Part shown: positions 7,736 to 17,022 of the stretch, piece by piece
Position numbering within the stretch: position 1 is the first letter of the stretch
Layout of the letters: the number at the start of each line of letters is the position of its first letter
Source of the DNA: Ensifer aridi
Lineage (GTDB): Bacteria > Pseudomonadota > Alphaproteobacteria > Rhizobiales > Rhizobiaceae
NCBI RefSeq assembly: GCF_002078505.1
Contig: NZ_LUAV01000016.1
Location: 352,374-416,373 of the forward strand
Direction of reading: 5' to 3'
Length of the DNA stretch: 64,000 bases
Position numbers and translations under genes: made by a program
The notes under the pieces: generated by a model
Told to the model about the DNA's origin: nothing
The model's database searches: none
Seen by the model: the letters and a program-made list of their open reading frames with translations, nothing else

Positions 7736-9241
7736 TTGCCCGCACCGTCTTCGATCCTTCTTTCGCCGGAAGACAATGTCGTCGTCGCCACTGCTGCGAT
7801 CGCGCCCGGCGAAACACTGGCCGGCGGCGTGCCGGCGGCGGCAAGGATCGATGCCGGCCACAAGGCGGCGATCAGATCGATCAAGTCGGGCGAGCCGGTG
7901 GTGAAATACGGCCAGGCGATCGGCCGCGCCACCTGCGACATCGCCCCCGGCGAGCACGTTCATTCGCACAATCTCGCCTTCGACCAGGACCGGCTCTCCA
8001 TTGGCGCCCCCGTTCCGCCGGAGGCGGCGAGCGAGGCCGACAAGGCGCGCACCTTCCTCGGCTATCGTCGAGCCGACGGCCGGGCGGCGACGCGAAACTA
8101 TATCGGCATCATCGCCAGCGTAAACTGTTCCACCACCGTCTGTCGGGCGATCGCCGACGAGGCGAACCGCCGCATCCTGCCGAGATATGAAGGTATCGAC
8201 GGTTTCGTGCCGATCGTGCACGATCAAGGCTGCGGCATGTCGTCCACCGGCGACGGGATGAAAAATCTGCACCGTACGCTTGCCGGCTACGCCCGGCACG
8301 CCAATTTCGGCGGCGTGCTGATGGTCGGGCTAGGTTGCGAGGTCAACCAGCTGACGCTTTACGGCCAGAGCGGCGCGGGCGCGGAGAAGCGGCATTTCAA
8401 CATTCAGGAGGCGGGGGGTTCCCGCCGCTCGGTCGAGCGCGCGCTCGGCGTTCTCGAGGAAATCGCGGCGGAAGTGTCCACCGCCCGCCGCGTGCCGATA
8501 CCGGTCAGCGAGATCATCGTCGGACTGCAATGCGGCGGCTCGGACGGCCTCTCCGGTGTCACGGCCAATCCGGCGCTCGGCGCCGCGGTCGATATCCTCG
8601 CCAGCGCCGGCGGCACAGCGATCCTTTCGGAGACCTCCGAGATCTATGGTGCGGAGCATCTGCTGCGCAGTCGCGCAGTGAATAATGAGGTCGCAGCTAG
8701 GCTCGACGGCCTGATTTCCTGGTGGGAAAACTACGCCGCGATGCACGGCGCCTCGCTCGACAACAATCCTTCGCCGGGCAACAAGCGCGGCGGCCTGACG
8801 ACGATCCTCGAGAAGTCGCTGGGCGCGGTTGCGAAGGGCGGCCGTTCGCCGTTGACGGCCGTCTACAACTACGCCGAACGGGTGACCGGCAGCGGCCTGG
8901 TTTTCATGGATACGCCGGGTTACGATCCGGTCTCGGCGACCGGCCAGGTCGCCGGCGGCGCGAACGTCATCGCCTTTACGACTGGACGCGGAAGCTGTTT
9001 CGGCTGTCGCCCGACACCGTCGATCAAGCTCACCAGCAATACGGCGCTCTATCGGGCCATGGAGGAGGACATGGACATCGATTGCGGCGTCATCGCCTCG
9101 GGCGAGGCGACGATCGCCGGTCTCGGCCGCGAGATTTTCGAACTCATCATCGCCACCGCCTCTGGTCGCAAGACCAAGAGCGAGCTTTTCGGCTACGGCG
9201 ACAACGAGTTCGTGCCCTGGCATCTGGGGGCTACGCTTTAA
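7736..9241 (+). CDS. UxaA-family sugar-acid dehydratase (altronate dehydratase-like)
   Basis: This 501-residue protein has an N-terminal SAF-like domain (about residues 1-90) and a UxaA catalytic domain. Motifs include NCSTTVCRAIADEANR, HDQGCGMSSTGDG, VGLGCEVNQLTLYG and GRGSCFGCRPTPSIK, whose cysteines suit an iron-dependent active site. Family members dehydrate aldonic acids such as D-altronate or D-galactarate to 2-keto-3-deoxy acids. It starts at TTG (7736), preceded by GGGAG at 7724-7728; no in-frame ATG fits the conserved N terminus. It is the first gene of a six-gene operon with a reductase, a sugar importer and a zinc dehydrogenase. The exact substrate is unknown. Confidence 0.85.
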   Translation: MPAPSSILLSPEDNVVVATAAIAPGETLAGGVPAAARIDAGHKAAIRSIKSGEPVVKYGQAIGRATCDIAPGEHVHSHNLAFDQDRLSIGAPVPPEAASEADKARTFLGYRRADGRAATRNYIGIIASVNCSTTVCRAIADEANRRILPRYEGIDGFVPIVHDQGCGMSSTGDGMKNLHRTLAGYARHANFGGVLMVGLGCEVNQLTLYGQSGAGAEKRHFNIQEAGGSRRSVERALGVLEEIAAEVSTARRVPIPVSEIIVGLQCGGSDGLSGVTANPALGAAVDILASAGGTAILSETSEIYGAEHLLRSRAVNNEVAARLDGLISWWENYAAMHGASLDNNPSPGNKRGGLTTILEKSLGAVAKGGRSPLTAVYNYAERVTGSGLVFMDTPGYDPVSATGQVAGGANVIAFTTGRGSCFGCRPTPSIKLTSNTALYRAMEEDMDIDCGVIASGEATIAGLGREIFELIIATASGRKTKSELFGYGDNEFVPWHLGATL

Positions 9242-9313
9242 GCGAGCGAGGGGCAACTCCGCTCGGAACTGAGCATGGGAGAAACGCGCATCCTTGGAGG
9301 GAGGAGACAAGGA

Positions 9314-10333
9314 ATGCAGACGAGAAAGATAGGCCGGACCGATCTTGCCGTGACCGAATACAGCTTCGGCACCGCTCCGCTCGGCGGCCTCTATCGCGAA
9401 TGCACCCGCGAAGCGGCTATGACGACGCTCGAGGCCGCCTGGGACGCGGGAATCCGCTATTTCGACACGGCGCCCTTTTATGGGCTCGGGCTCGCCGAGC
9501 GGCGGGTAGGCGACTTCCTTCGCGACAGACCGCGCGAGAGCTTCGTCCTGTCGACGAAGGTCGGCCGCCTGCTGCAGCCGGTGCCGCAGGACAAGGTTCC
9601 GGACTACTCCTACGTCAAGCCGCTGAATTTCGACGTCACCTACGATTATAACTACGATGCGATCATGCGGTCGGTGGAGATGAGCTACGCCCGCCTCGGA
9701 CTCAACCGCATCGACATCCTCTACGTCCACGATATCGGCGGCTACACCCATGGCGCCGCGAAGAACGCGGTCTACCTGCGGCAACTCCTGGACTCCGGCC
9801 TGAAGGCGCTGGAGGAGCTGAAATCGGGCGGCATCATCTCCGCCTATGGGCTCGGCGTCAATGAGGTGCCGGTCTGCCTCGAAGTGATGCGGCACGCGGA
9901 CATCGACTGCATCCTGCTTGCCGGCCGCTACACGCTCCTCGACCGTTCCGCCGTCGCCGAACTCCTGCCGCTCTGCGAGAAGAAGCGGACGTCGCTCGTG
10001 ATCGGCGGCGTGTTCAATTCCGGCATTCTCGCCACCGGCCCGGTGGAAGGCGCGCATTTCGACTATATGCCGGCAACGGAGGAAGTCAGGATGAAAGTGG
10101 CGGCGATGGAACGGATTGCCCGGGAGCGTGGCATGCCGCTCGCGGCGCCAGCGCTGCAGTTCCCGCTCGCCAATCCGCAGGTCGCTTCCGTCCTGCTCGG
10201 CACCGCCAAACCGGAAAGCCTGAAGCGGAATATGGAACTCACCGGACGGAAGATCACGGCCGAGGACTTCGCGGCCTTCGAACCTTATACACTGGTCGCG
10301 CCTGAGCTGGGAGCGGAGGCCGTGAGGGTGTGA
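9314..10333 (+). CDS. Aldo/keto reductase, probable aldose 1-dehydrogenase type
   Basis: This 339-residue protein starts at the ATG at 9314, which has a good GGAGGGAGGAG upstream. An ATG at 9275 is possible but adds a non-conserved stretch. The fold motifs are TRKIGRTDLAVTEYSFGTAPLGG, the catalytic Asp and Tyr in YFDTAPFYGLGLAERRVG, the Lys in STKVGR and the His in YVHDIGG. It is closest in pattern to D-threo-aldose 1-dehydrogenases (L-fucose or L-galactose dehydrogenases), which oxidise an aldose at C1 to a lactone with NAD(P). Its place between a sugar-acid dehydratase and a sugar importer supports that role. Confidence 0.82.
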   Translation: MQTRKIGRTDLAVTEYSFGTAPLGGLYRECTREAAMTTLEAAWDAGIRYFDTAPFYGLGLAERRVGDFLRDRPRESFVLSTKVGRLLQPVPQDKVPDYSYVKPLNFDVTYDYNYDAIMRSVEMSYARLGLNRIDILYVHDIGGYTHGAAKNAVYLRQLLDSGLKALEELKSGGIISAYGLGVNEVPVCLEVMRHADIDCILLAGRYTLLDRSAVAELLPLCEKKRTSLVIGGVFNSGILATGPVEGAHFDYMPATEEVRMKVAAMERIARERGMPLAAPALQFPLANPQVASVLLGTAKPESLKRNMELTGRKITAEDFAAFEPYTLVAPELGAEAVRV

Positions 10334-10444
10334 TGCTTCCTGCCGCGATGGCGGGGAGAGTCTCTTCATAAAGGACCGGACTGCATGCACCTGGCGGCCC
10401 GGTCTCGATAAACGGAACGAGGTGTAACTGAGAGGAGAAACCTG

Positions 10445-11434
10445 ATGAGCATAGCCAAGTGCATTCTTTCCCGCCGCGCCTTCAACGCCCTGGCCGGCGC
10501 CGCCGTTTTTGCTGCCATGGTGCCGGCGCCTTCGTTCGCGCAGAACGCCACCATTCCGATTATCGTCAAGGATACCACCTCTTTCTTCTGGCAGATCGTG
10601 CTCGCGGGCGCCCGCAAGGCCGGCCAGGACCTGGGGGTCAACGTGCCGGAGCTCGGCGCTCAGTCGGAATCGGATATCAACGGCCAGATTAGCATCCTTG
10701 AAAACGCCGTTGCTGGTTCTCCCGCCGCGGTCGTGATCGCCCCGACCGAATTCAAGGCGCTCGGCAAGCCGATCGACGAGGCGGCGAAGTCCGTGCCGAT
10801 CATCGGCATCGACTCCGCCGCCGATTCGAAGGCATTCACCTCGTTCCTGACCACCGACAACGTCCAGGGCGGCCGCATTGCCGCCGACGGCCTCGCTGCG
10901 GCGATCAAGGAAGCGACCGGCAAGGAAGAAGGCGAGATCGCGATTATCACCAGCCTGCCCGGCGTGGGCTCGCTCGACCAGCGCCGCGAGGGCTTCCTCG
11001 ATCAGGTCAAGACGAAATATCCGGGCCTTAAGGTCGTGGCCGATAAATATGCCGATGGGCAGGCGACGACCGGCCTCAACATCATGACCGACCTGATCAC
11101 GGCCAATCCCAATCTCGTCGGCGTCTTCGCCTCCAACCTGATCATGGCGCAGGGCGTCGGCCAGGCGATCGCCGAGAACAAGCTCGGCGACAAGATCAAG
11201 GTCATCGGCTTCGACAGCGACGAAAAGACCGTCGGCTTCCTCAAGGAAGGCGTGATCGCCGGTCTTGTCGTGCAGGATCCCTATCGCATGGGCTATGATG
11301 GCATAAAGACGGCGCTTGCCGCTTCCAAGGGCGAGAAGGTCGAGGCCAATGTCGACACCGGCGCGAACCTGGTCACCAAGGCCAACATGTCCGATCCGAA
11401 GATCGACGCGCTCTTGAACCCGAAGGTGAACTGA
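10445..11434 (+). CDS. Sugar ABC transporter substrate-binding protein (ribose type)
   Basis: The 329-residue protein begins with a signal peptide (charged start, hydrophobic core LAGAAVFAAMV, cleavage after PSFAQ around residue 32). The mature part is a periplasmic-binding fold of the RbsB/peripla_BP_4 family: IIVKDTTSFFWQIVLAGA, AVVIAPTEFKALG, IGIDSAADS and VIGFDSDEKTV. It delivers a monosaccharide or polyol to the permease encoded two genes downstream. A GAGAGGAG Shine-Dalgarno precedes the start. The ligand cannot be deduced from the sequence; the operon suggests a free aldose. Confidence 0.9.
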   Translation: MSIAKCILSRRAFNALAGAAVFAAMVPAPSFAQNATIPIIVKDTTSFFWQIVLAGARKAGQDLGVNVPELGAQSESDINGQISILENAVAGSPAAVVIAPTEFKALGKPIDEAAKSVPIIGIDSAADSKAFTSFLTTDNVQGGRIAADGLAAAIKEATGKEEGEIAIITSLPGVGSLDQRREGFLDQVKTKYPGLKVVADKYADGQATTGLNIMTDLITANPNLVGVFASNLIMAQGVGQAIAENKLGDKIKVIGFDSDEKTVGFLKEGVIAGLVVQDPYRMGYDGIKTALAASKGEKVEANVDTGANLVTKANMSDPKIDALLNPKVN

Positions 11435-11541
11435 ACCCCGAACGCATCGTGGCGTTGCTTCCGGCGCCACGATGCATTCTTTGACGCGCGGCGGTTGGAT
11501 CGAGGGACCGGCCGCCGCACTCCGAATGAGAGGAGGAGGTC

Positions 11542-13098
11542 ATGACGACAGGACTTCAAGAGGTCGCACGCCGGCACGAGGCCGAGGTGAAGGCGGTCAG
11601 CGGTCGTCCCGTCCCGAGGGGCGAGCCGATCCTGGAGCTGCGCGGCCTCCAGAAGAACTACGGCACCGTCGAAGCCCTGAAACCCGCGACCGTCACCTTT
11701 CTCTCGGGCGAAATCCACGCGATCGTCGGCGAAAACGGCGCCGGCAAATCTACGCTGATCAAGCTCCTGACCGGCGTTATTCCGCGGACAGCGGGCGAGG
11801 TGCTCTGGTGCGGCGATTCCGTGCAGCTTGCGACCCCCAACGAAGCGATCGCTCGCGGCATCAATGCCGTGCATCAGGAGGTGGTGCTCTGCCCGCACCT
11901 GAGCGTTGCCGCCAACATGTTCCTCGGCGACGAAATGAACCGTCGCGGCCTCATGCGTAAGCGCGCCATGACCGATGCCGCTCAGGGTGTCCTCGACGAC
12001 CTCGGTTTCAATCTGCCGGCCAATGCGACGCTCGGCAGCCTGACGATCGGCCAGCAGCAGCTCGTCGCAACCGCGCGCGCAGCCATGCGCGGCACCCGGT
12101 TCCTGATCTTCGACGAGCCGACGGCCTATCTGACGCGGCAGGAATCCGCACAGCTTTTCCGCCTCATTCGCCGGCTGCAGGGCGAGGGCGTGACCATCGT
12201 CTATATCAGTCACCGGCTTGAGGAAGTGTTCGAGCTCGCCGACCGGGTCTCGGTGCTGCGCGACGGCACTCATGTCGGCACGCGCGCGATCTCGGAGACG
12301 AACGAGGGCGAACTGATAGCGCTGATGATCAACCGCACGATCGAGCAGATCTATCACAAGGAGCATTTTCCGCTCGGTGAGACGATCGTCGAGACGCGCG
12401 GCCTCTCGGGACCGGGATTCGCGGATATATCGCTTTCCGTGCGGGCCGGCGAGATCGTTGGCCTTTATGGTCTGATCGGCGCCGGGCGCAGCGAATTCGC
12501 ACTCGGCCTCTATGGGCGCCAGCCGCTCACCGCCGGAGAAGTCTACTGGCAGGGCCGCAAGGTCGAGATCGGCAACGAGCGCAAGGCAATGGAACTCGGG
12601 ATCGCGCTCGCGCCGGAAAGCCGTCGTGACCAGGGCCTCTGCCTCAACCTGCCGATCGGCCTCAATATCAACCTGCCGGTCTTCCGCAGGCTGACGCGCG
12701 GCTTGACGATCAACCGTGGAGCGGAGGCGGCCAACGCCGACCGCCAGATCCGCGACCTGAAAATCAAGACGCCGTCGCGGCGGGTGCTTGCCTCCGCCAT
12801 GTCGGGCGGCAACCAGCAGAAGATCGTCATCGGCAGATGGCTCAGTCACGGCGCGAAGCTCTTCATCTTCGACGAGCCGACCGTCGGCGTCGACGTCGGC
12901 ACCAAGGCGGAAATCTATCGGCTGTTCGCACGGCTTCTGGAAAAAGGCGCCGGGATCATCCTGATCTCCTCCTATCTGCCGGAGGTCTACGAACTCGCCG
13001 ACCGCCTGCACGTGTTCCGGCAGGGGCGGCTGGTCGCGAGCCATGACTACCGCGCCGCAAGCCATGAGGAAGTGCTGGCGCAGGCGATCAATGCGTGA
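11542..13098 (+). CDS. Sugar ABC transporter ATP-binding protein, two NBDs
   Basis: The 518-residue protein is a fused double ATPase of the RbsA/XylG/MglA type. NBD1 has Walker A GENGAGKST, signature LTIGQQQLV and Walker B FLIFDEPTAYL. NBD2 has the usual degenerate Walker A (GLIGAGRSE), signature MSGGNQQKI and Walker B FIFDEPTVGVDVG. It energises uptake of the sugar bound by the product of 10445-11434 through the permease of 13168-14142. The start follows GAGAGGAGG. About 30 residues precede the first conserved strand, slightly longer than usual. Confidence 0.93.
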   Translation: MTTGLQEVARRHEAEVKAVSGRPVPRGEPILELRGLQKNYGTVEALKPATVTFLSGEIHAIVGENGAGKSTLIKLLTGVIPRTAGEVLWCGDSVQLATPNEAIARGINAVHQEVVLCPHLSVAANMFLGDEMNRRGLMRKRAMTDAAQGVLDDLGFNLPANATLGSLTIGQQQLVATARAAMRGTRFLIFDEPTAYLTRQESAQLFRLIRRLQGEGVTIVYISHRLEEVFELADRVSVLRDGTHVGTRAISETNEGELIALMINRTIEQIYHKEHFPLGETIVETRGLSGPGFADISLSVRAGEIVGLYGLIGAGRSEFALGLYGRQPLTAGEVYWQGRKVEIGNERKAMELGIALAPESRRDQGLCLNLPIGLNINLPVFRRLTRGLTINRGAEAANADRQIRDLKIKTPSRRVLASAMSGGNQQKIVIGRWLSHGAKLFIFDEPTVGVDVGTKAEIYRLFARLLEKGAGIILISSYLPEVYELADRLHVFRQGRLVASHDYRAASHEEVLAQAINA

Positions 13099-13167
13099 GC
13101 GGCGTTCTTTGTGCGTCTGAAAAGATGCACGGCGCTGTAAGAGGAAAAGGATCGCAGGGAGGAAGCG

Positions 13168-14142
13168 ATGAGTGTGGAAACAGTTGAAAGTGCGGGACCG
13201 ACACCGAAGAGAGGCATCAGTATCCTGTTCGGTCTGACGCTCTTGGGACTGCTGGTCGTCCTCTGGCTGCTCCTTGGTTTGGCGACCAACGCCTTCTGGA
13301 CGCCGAACAACATCAGCAATCTCCTGCGCCAGGGCGCGATGACCGCGATCCTCGCCGTCGGCCAGACCTTCGTCATCATCACCGCCGGCATCGACCTGTC
13401 GGTCGGCGCGGTCGTCGGTTTCACCAGCGTGATCGTCGCCTGGCTGCTCGCTGCGGGCGTCCCGCTCTGGCTTGCGATCGTCGCCACGCTCGCGATCGGC
13501 GTGCTGATCGGCGTCTTCCATGCCTTCGGCATCGTCCGCATGGGGCTGCCGCCCTTCATCATCACGCTTGCGACGCTCACGTCGCTGCGCGGTATAGGCC
13601 TCCTGATTACCAACGGCTCGACGATTTCGATCACCGACGAGGCGTTCACCAATTTCTCGCGCGCCGATTTCCTCGGCATTCCGAGCCTCTTCTGGATGGT
13701 AATCGTCGTCGCCATTCCGGCTTACGTCTTCCTGCATCTGAGCCGCTTCGGCCGCTATCTCTTTGCCGTCGGCTCCAACAGCGAGGCCGCGCGCCTCTCC
13801 GGCGTCAACGTCAATCGCACGATCTATCTCGCCTATATCCTGTCCTCGACCTGCGCCGCCTTCGTCGGCCTGCTGCTCGCCTCGCGCATCGGCATCGGCA
13901 ACGCCACACAGGCGGAAGGCTGGGAGCTGCAGGCGATCGCCTCGTCGGTCATCGGCGGCACGAGCCTCTTCGGCGCCGTCGGCTCGGTCCACGGGCCGCT
14001 CCTCGGCGCTTTCATCCTCGCGACGATCAACAACGGCGCCAACCTCTTGAACGTCAACTCGTTCTGGCAGCGCATCATCACCGGTCTGCTGATTATCGTC
14101 ATCGTCTATTTCGACCAACTCCGCCGGCGCGGGTCGCGTTGA
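13168..14142 (+). CDS. Sugar ABC transporter permease (RbsC type)
   Basis: The 324-residue integral membrane protein has about eight to ten hydrophobic segments, starting ISILFGLTLLGLLVVLWLLL. It carries the BPD_transp_2 signatures: GQTFVIITAGIDLSVGAV near residue 68, and GRYLFAVGSNSEAARLSGVNV, the coupling loop to the ATPase. IGGTSLFGAVGSVHGPLLGA is typical of this family. It forms the inner-membrane channel of the importer. Confidence 0.93.
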   Translation: MSVETVESAGPTPKRGISILFGLTLLGLLVVLWLLLGLATNAFWTPNNISNLLRQGAMTAILAVGQTFVIITAGIDLSVGAVVGFTSVIVAWLLAAGVPLWLAIVATLAIGVLIGVFHAFGIVRMGLPPFIITLATLTSLRGIGLLITNGSTISITDEAFTNFSRADFLGIPSLFWMVIVVAIPAYVFLHLSRFGRYLFAVGSNSEAARLSGVNVNRTIYLAYILSSTCAAFVGLLLASRIGIGNATQAEGWELQAIASSVIGGTSLFGAVGSVHGPLLGAFILATINNGANLLNVNSFWQRIITGLLIIVIVYFDQLRRRGSR

Positions 14143-14188
14143 CCGACTCGCAGCCGTAGCCAATCATGATGAAACTTCGGGAACCCGC

Positions 14189-15211
14189 ATGAAGACTGTC
14201 GTCTGCCCAGAGCCCGGTCGCCTCGAAATCGTCGCCCGCAAAAGGCCGGAGACGCCGGCGCCGGGCTGGGTCCGGCTTGCCGTAAGCCGGGTCGGCATTT
14301 GCGGTACCGACTATCACATCTTCGAGGGCAAGCACCCCTTCCTCGAATATCCGCGCGTTATGGGGCACGAGATCTCGGCGACGGTGATCGAGGGCGGCCC
14401 GGACACCCGGCTCGCGCCGGGCACGCTAGTGGTCGTCAATCCCTATCTCTCCTGCGGAACCTGCGTCGCCTGCCGCAACGGCAAGCCGAATTGCTGCACG
14501 GCGATCCGGGTTTTGGGCGTTCATACTGACGGAGCGTTCTGCGAGGAAATCGTCATGCCGGAGCAGAACCTCTATCCGGCTGAGAGCCTGTCGCCCGAGG
14601 CTGCCGCCACTGTGGAGTTTCTGGCGATCGGCGCCCATGCGGTGCGGCGCTCGAGGGTCGTGAGGGGCGCCCGGTCGCTTGTTATCGGCGCCGGGCCGAT
14701 CGGGCTTGGAACGGCCGTCTTTTCGCGGATCGCCGGCCACGAGGTGAGGCTTCTGGACACAAGCGCCGAGCGCTTGGCCTTCGGCACGGATGCGCTCGGC
14801 TTCGCGCCGGGCATTCTTGCCGACGGGGAAGTCGCAGAGGCGATTGCAAGGGCGACGGACGGCGAGGGTTTCGACGTCGTCTTCGACGCCACGGGCAACG
14901 CCGCGTCGATGGAACGCTCCTTCGCCCATGTCGCCCATGGGGGCACGCTGGTGTTCGTAAGCGTCGTCAAGGACGAGATCCGCTTTTCCGATCCGGAGTT
15001 CCACAAACGCGAGATGACACTCGTCGCCAGCCGCAACGCGACGCGCGACGATTTCTACCACGTCATCGCATCGATCGCCGAGGGGCTCGTGCCGGTCGAC
15101 GCGCTCGTGACGCACAGAACCACGCTCGAAGAGGCCGTGCGCGACCTGCCGCGCTGGGCTCATGACAAGAGAGGGCTCGTCAAAGCCGTCATCACTGTGA
15201 GCGGTGCTTAA
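14189..15211 (+). CDS. Zinc-dependent alcohol dehydrogenase, sugar-acid or polyol type
   Basis: The 340-residue medium-chain dehydrogenase has the catalytic zinc ligands in GICGTDYHIFEGKHPF and GHE. The structural zinc Cys cluster is in LSCGTCVACRNGKPNCC, and the NAD-binding GAGPIGLGTAV follows. It resembles L-galactonate/L-gulonate 5-dehydrogenases and threonine/sorbitol dehydrogenase relatives. It is the last gene of the importer operon, 46 bp after the permease. It would oxidise a hydroxyl of a sugar acid derived from the imported sugar; which one is not determined. Confidence 0.85.
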   Translation: MKTVVCPEPGRLEIVARKRPETPAPGWVRLAVSRVGICGTDYHIFEGKHPFLEYPRVMGHEISATVIEGGPDTRLAPGTLVVVNPYLSCGTCVACRNGKPNCCTAIRVLGVHTDGAFCEEIVMPEQNLYPAESLSPEAAATVEFLAIGAHAVRRSRVVRGARSLVIGAGPIGLGTAVFSRIAGHEVRLLDTSAERLAFGTDALGFAPGILADGEVAEAIARATDGEGFDVVFDATGNAASMERSFAHVAHGGTLVFVSVVKDEIRFSDPEFHKREMTLVASRNATRDDFYHVIASIAEGLVPVDALVTHRTTLEEAVRDLPRWAHDKRGLVKAVITVSGA

Positions 15212-15371
15212 GCAGCCCTCTCCGGCCTTCTGCGACCCTGGGCATTAAGCCCTCAATCGAGCAAGACGGGCCGGGCGGACATTTCTGGGGACGGCGGTCC
15301 GTTTTCGGAGAATTTCCACGGCCTGAGGTACGAACGTCATAGCGCGACAGCTCTGCGCAATGCTATCTCAA

Positions 15372-15386
15372 CATATTAGTAATATG
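15372..15386. promoter_or_regulatory. AT-rich perfect inverted repeat
   Basis: Arms CATATTA and TAATATG (7 bp) flank a G. It lies in the 343-bp gap 15212-15554 between the zinc dehydrogenase and phaZ, with no gene in it. It could be an operator; the binding protein is unknown. Confidence 0.35.
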
Positions 15387-15430
15387 ATTCTCTGCAGGGC
15401 ACCCTTCCCTGAAAAGTGAGGGGTATGTTT

Positions 15431-15459
15431 GTTGCACTGCACAAGAAAAATGGTAGTCT
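15431..15459 (+). promoter_or_regulatory. Candidate phaZ promoter with PhaR-like operator
   Basis: TTGCAC at 15432-15437 and TAGTCT at 15454-15459 are 16 bp apart. The perfect inverted repeat TGCACTGCA (15433-15441) overlaps the -35 box. TGC-rich inverted repeats of this kind bind the PHB-responsive repressor PhaR in related alphaproteobacteria. The assignment is by resemblance. Confidence 0.4.
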
Positions 15460-15554
15460 GGCTGCGATTGCGGACACCAAGACAAACACTCGCAAGGCTT
15501 GCGTCCGACTGGGAGCGGCGTTGTCGTTGATTTGAAACAAGGGGTACGCGTCCC

Positions 15555-16829
15555 ATGTTCTACCAACTCTACGAAATGAATCATGCAATGATGGCTCCAT
15601 GGCGCACGGCAGCGGATGCCATGCGGCTCGCCTTCAGCAATCCGATGAACCCCCTCTCGCACACCTATTTCGGCCGCGCGGCGGCCGCGGGGCTGGAGGT
15701 TTTCGAGCGCGCCACCCGGCGGTATGGCAAGCCGGAATTCGGGCTTCCCGAAACGATCATCGACGAACAGCCCGTGCCGGTGCGTGAAAAGATCGTCTGG
15801 CGGGCCCCTTTCTGCAACCTCATCCATTTCGAGCGCTCCCTGCCCAGGGGTCGCGCGCTGGATCCGAAGGTCCTGATCGTGGCGCCGATGTCCGGCCACT
15901 ACGCCACGCTCTTGCGCGGAACGGTGGAGGCGCTGCTGCCCCATTCCGACGTCTACATCACCGATTGGATCGACGCCCGCATCGTTCCCTTGAGCGAGGG
16001 AACCTTCGATCTCGACGACTATATCGATTACGTCATCCAGATGCTGCACTTCCTGGGGCCGGACACGCATGTGATCGGCGTATGCCAGCCGGCGGTGCCG
16101 GTTTTGGCGGCGGTTTCGCTGATGGAGGCTGAGGGCGATCCGCTCTCGCCATCGTCGATGACGCTGATGGGCGGCCCGATCGACACCCGCATCAACCCGA
16201 CCGCGGTCAACCAGCTCGCGGAGGAACGACCGATCGAATGGTTCCGTGACAACGTCATCATGCCGGTGCCGTGGCCGCAGCCGGGCTTCATGCGCATGGT
16301 CTATCCGGGTTTCCTGCAGCTTTCCGGATTCATGTCGATGAACCTCGACCGGCACCTGATCGCCCACAAGGAATTCTTCGCCCACCTCGTCAAGAACGAT
16401 GGCGACGCCGCCGACAAGCACCGTGACTTTTACGACGAATACCTGGCGGTCATGGACCTGACGGCGGAATTCTACCTCCAGACGGTGCAGGTGGTCTTCA
16501 TGCAGCATGCTTTGCCGAAGGGCGAGATGATGCACCGCGGCAAGCGCGTCGATCCGTCGGCGATCCGAAAGGTAGCGCTTTTGACTGTCGAGGGCGAGAA
16601 CGACGACATTTCCGGCGTCGGCCAGACCAAGGCGGCGCAGACGATTTGCACCAATATTCCGGAACACATGCGCATGCACTACATGCAGCCGGATGTCGGT
16701 CACTACGGCGTCTTCAACGGCTCGCGCTTCCGCCGGGAGATCGCTCCGCGCATCGTCGCCTTCCACCGCGAACACGGCCGCCATCAAAAGCCGGTCAAGC
16801 AGATCATCAAGGGCGGCAAATCGGCCTGA
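15555..16829 (+). CDS. phaZ: Intracellular polyhydroxybutyrate depolymerase
   Basis: The 424-residue protein belongs to the PhaZ/DepA family that mobilises stored PHB granules to 3-hydroxybutyrate. It starts MFYQLYEMNHAMMAPWR, as in other family members. The alpha/beta-hydrolase nucleophile is the cysteine in HVIGVCQPAVPV (C177), as in intracellular PHB depolymerases and PHA synthases. There is no signal peptide, consistent with a cytosolic granule enzyme. It appears monocistronic with its own promoter candidate. In rhizobia it supports survival and carbon use together with gluconeogenesis, so pckA and glcB in this window are functionally related. Confidence 0.93.
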   Translation: MFYQLYEMNHAMMAPWRTAADAMRLAFSNPMNPLSHTYFGRAAAAGLEVFERATRRYGKPEFGLPETIIDEQPVPVREKIVWRAPFCNLIHFERSLPRGRALDPKVLIVAPMSGHYATLLRGTVEALLPHSDVYITDWIDARIVPLSEGTFDLDDYIDYVIQMLHFLGPDTHVIGVCQPAVPVLAAVSLMEAEGDPLSPSSMTLMGGPIDTRINPTAVNQLAEERPIEWFRDNVIMPVPWPQPGFMRMVYPGFLQLSGFMSMNLDRHLIAHKEFFAHLVKNDGDAADKHRDFYDEYLAVMDLTAEFYLQTVQVVFMQHALPKGEMMHRGKRVDPSAIRKVALLTVEGENDDISGVGQTKAAQTICTNIPEHMRMHYMQPDVGHYGVFNGSRFRREIAPRIVAFHREHGRHQKPVKQIIKGGKSA

Positions 16830-17022
16830 TCGCCGAGCGTTCAAGCCTCCCGTGCGCTCCCCGTGATTTCATCGGGGCCGCGGCCGGCCACCGATTTATC
16901 GGCACGGAGTCAAGGCTTTGCCCGATTCCCGTCCGGAGCATCTTGCAGACATCGCGAGGCTTTCCCACATCGTTTTCATCGGGCCGCGACGGGCGGCCCG
17001 CTGACTGCGAGGTATCCTGAAG

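Noticed and set aside
8330..11470. Open frame of 1046 codons on the minus strand opposite the dehydratase, reductase and binding-protein genes
   Set aside because: It runs antisense to three clear genes, has no recognisable domain and a composition typical of antisense frames in high-GC DNA.
11293..14163. Open frame of 956 codons opposite the ABC transporter genes
   Set aside because: Antisense to well-supported ATPase and permease genes; no motif. The same applies to the 786-codon frame opposite glcB (57819-60179) and the 710-codon frame opposite trpBA.
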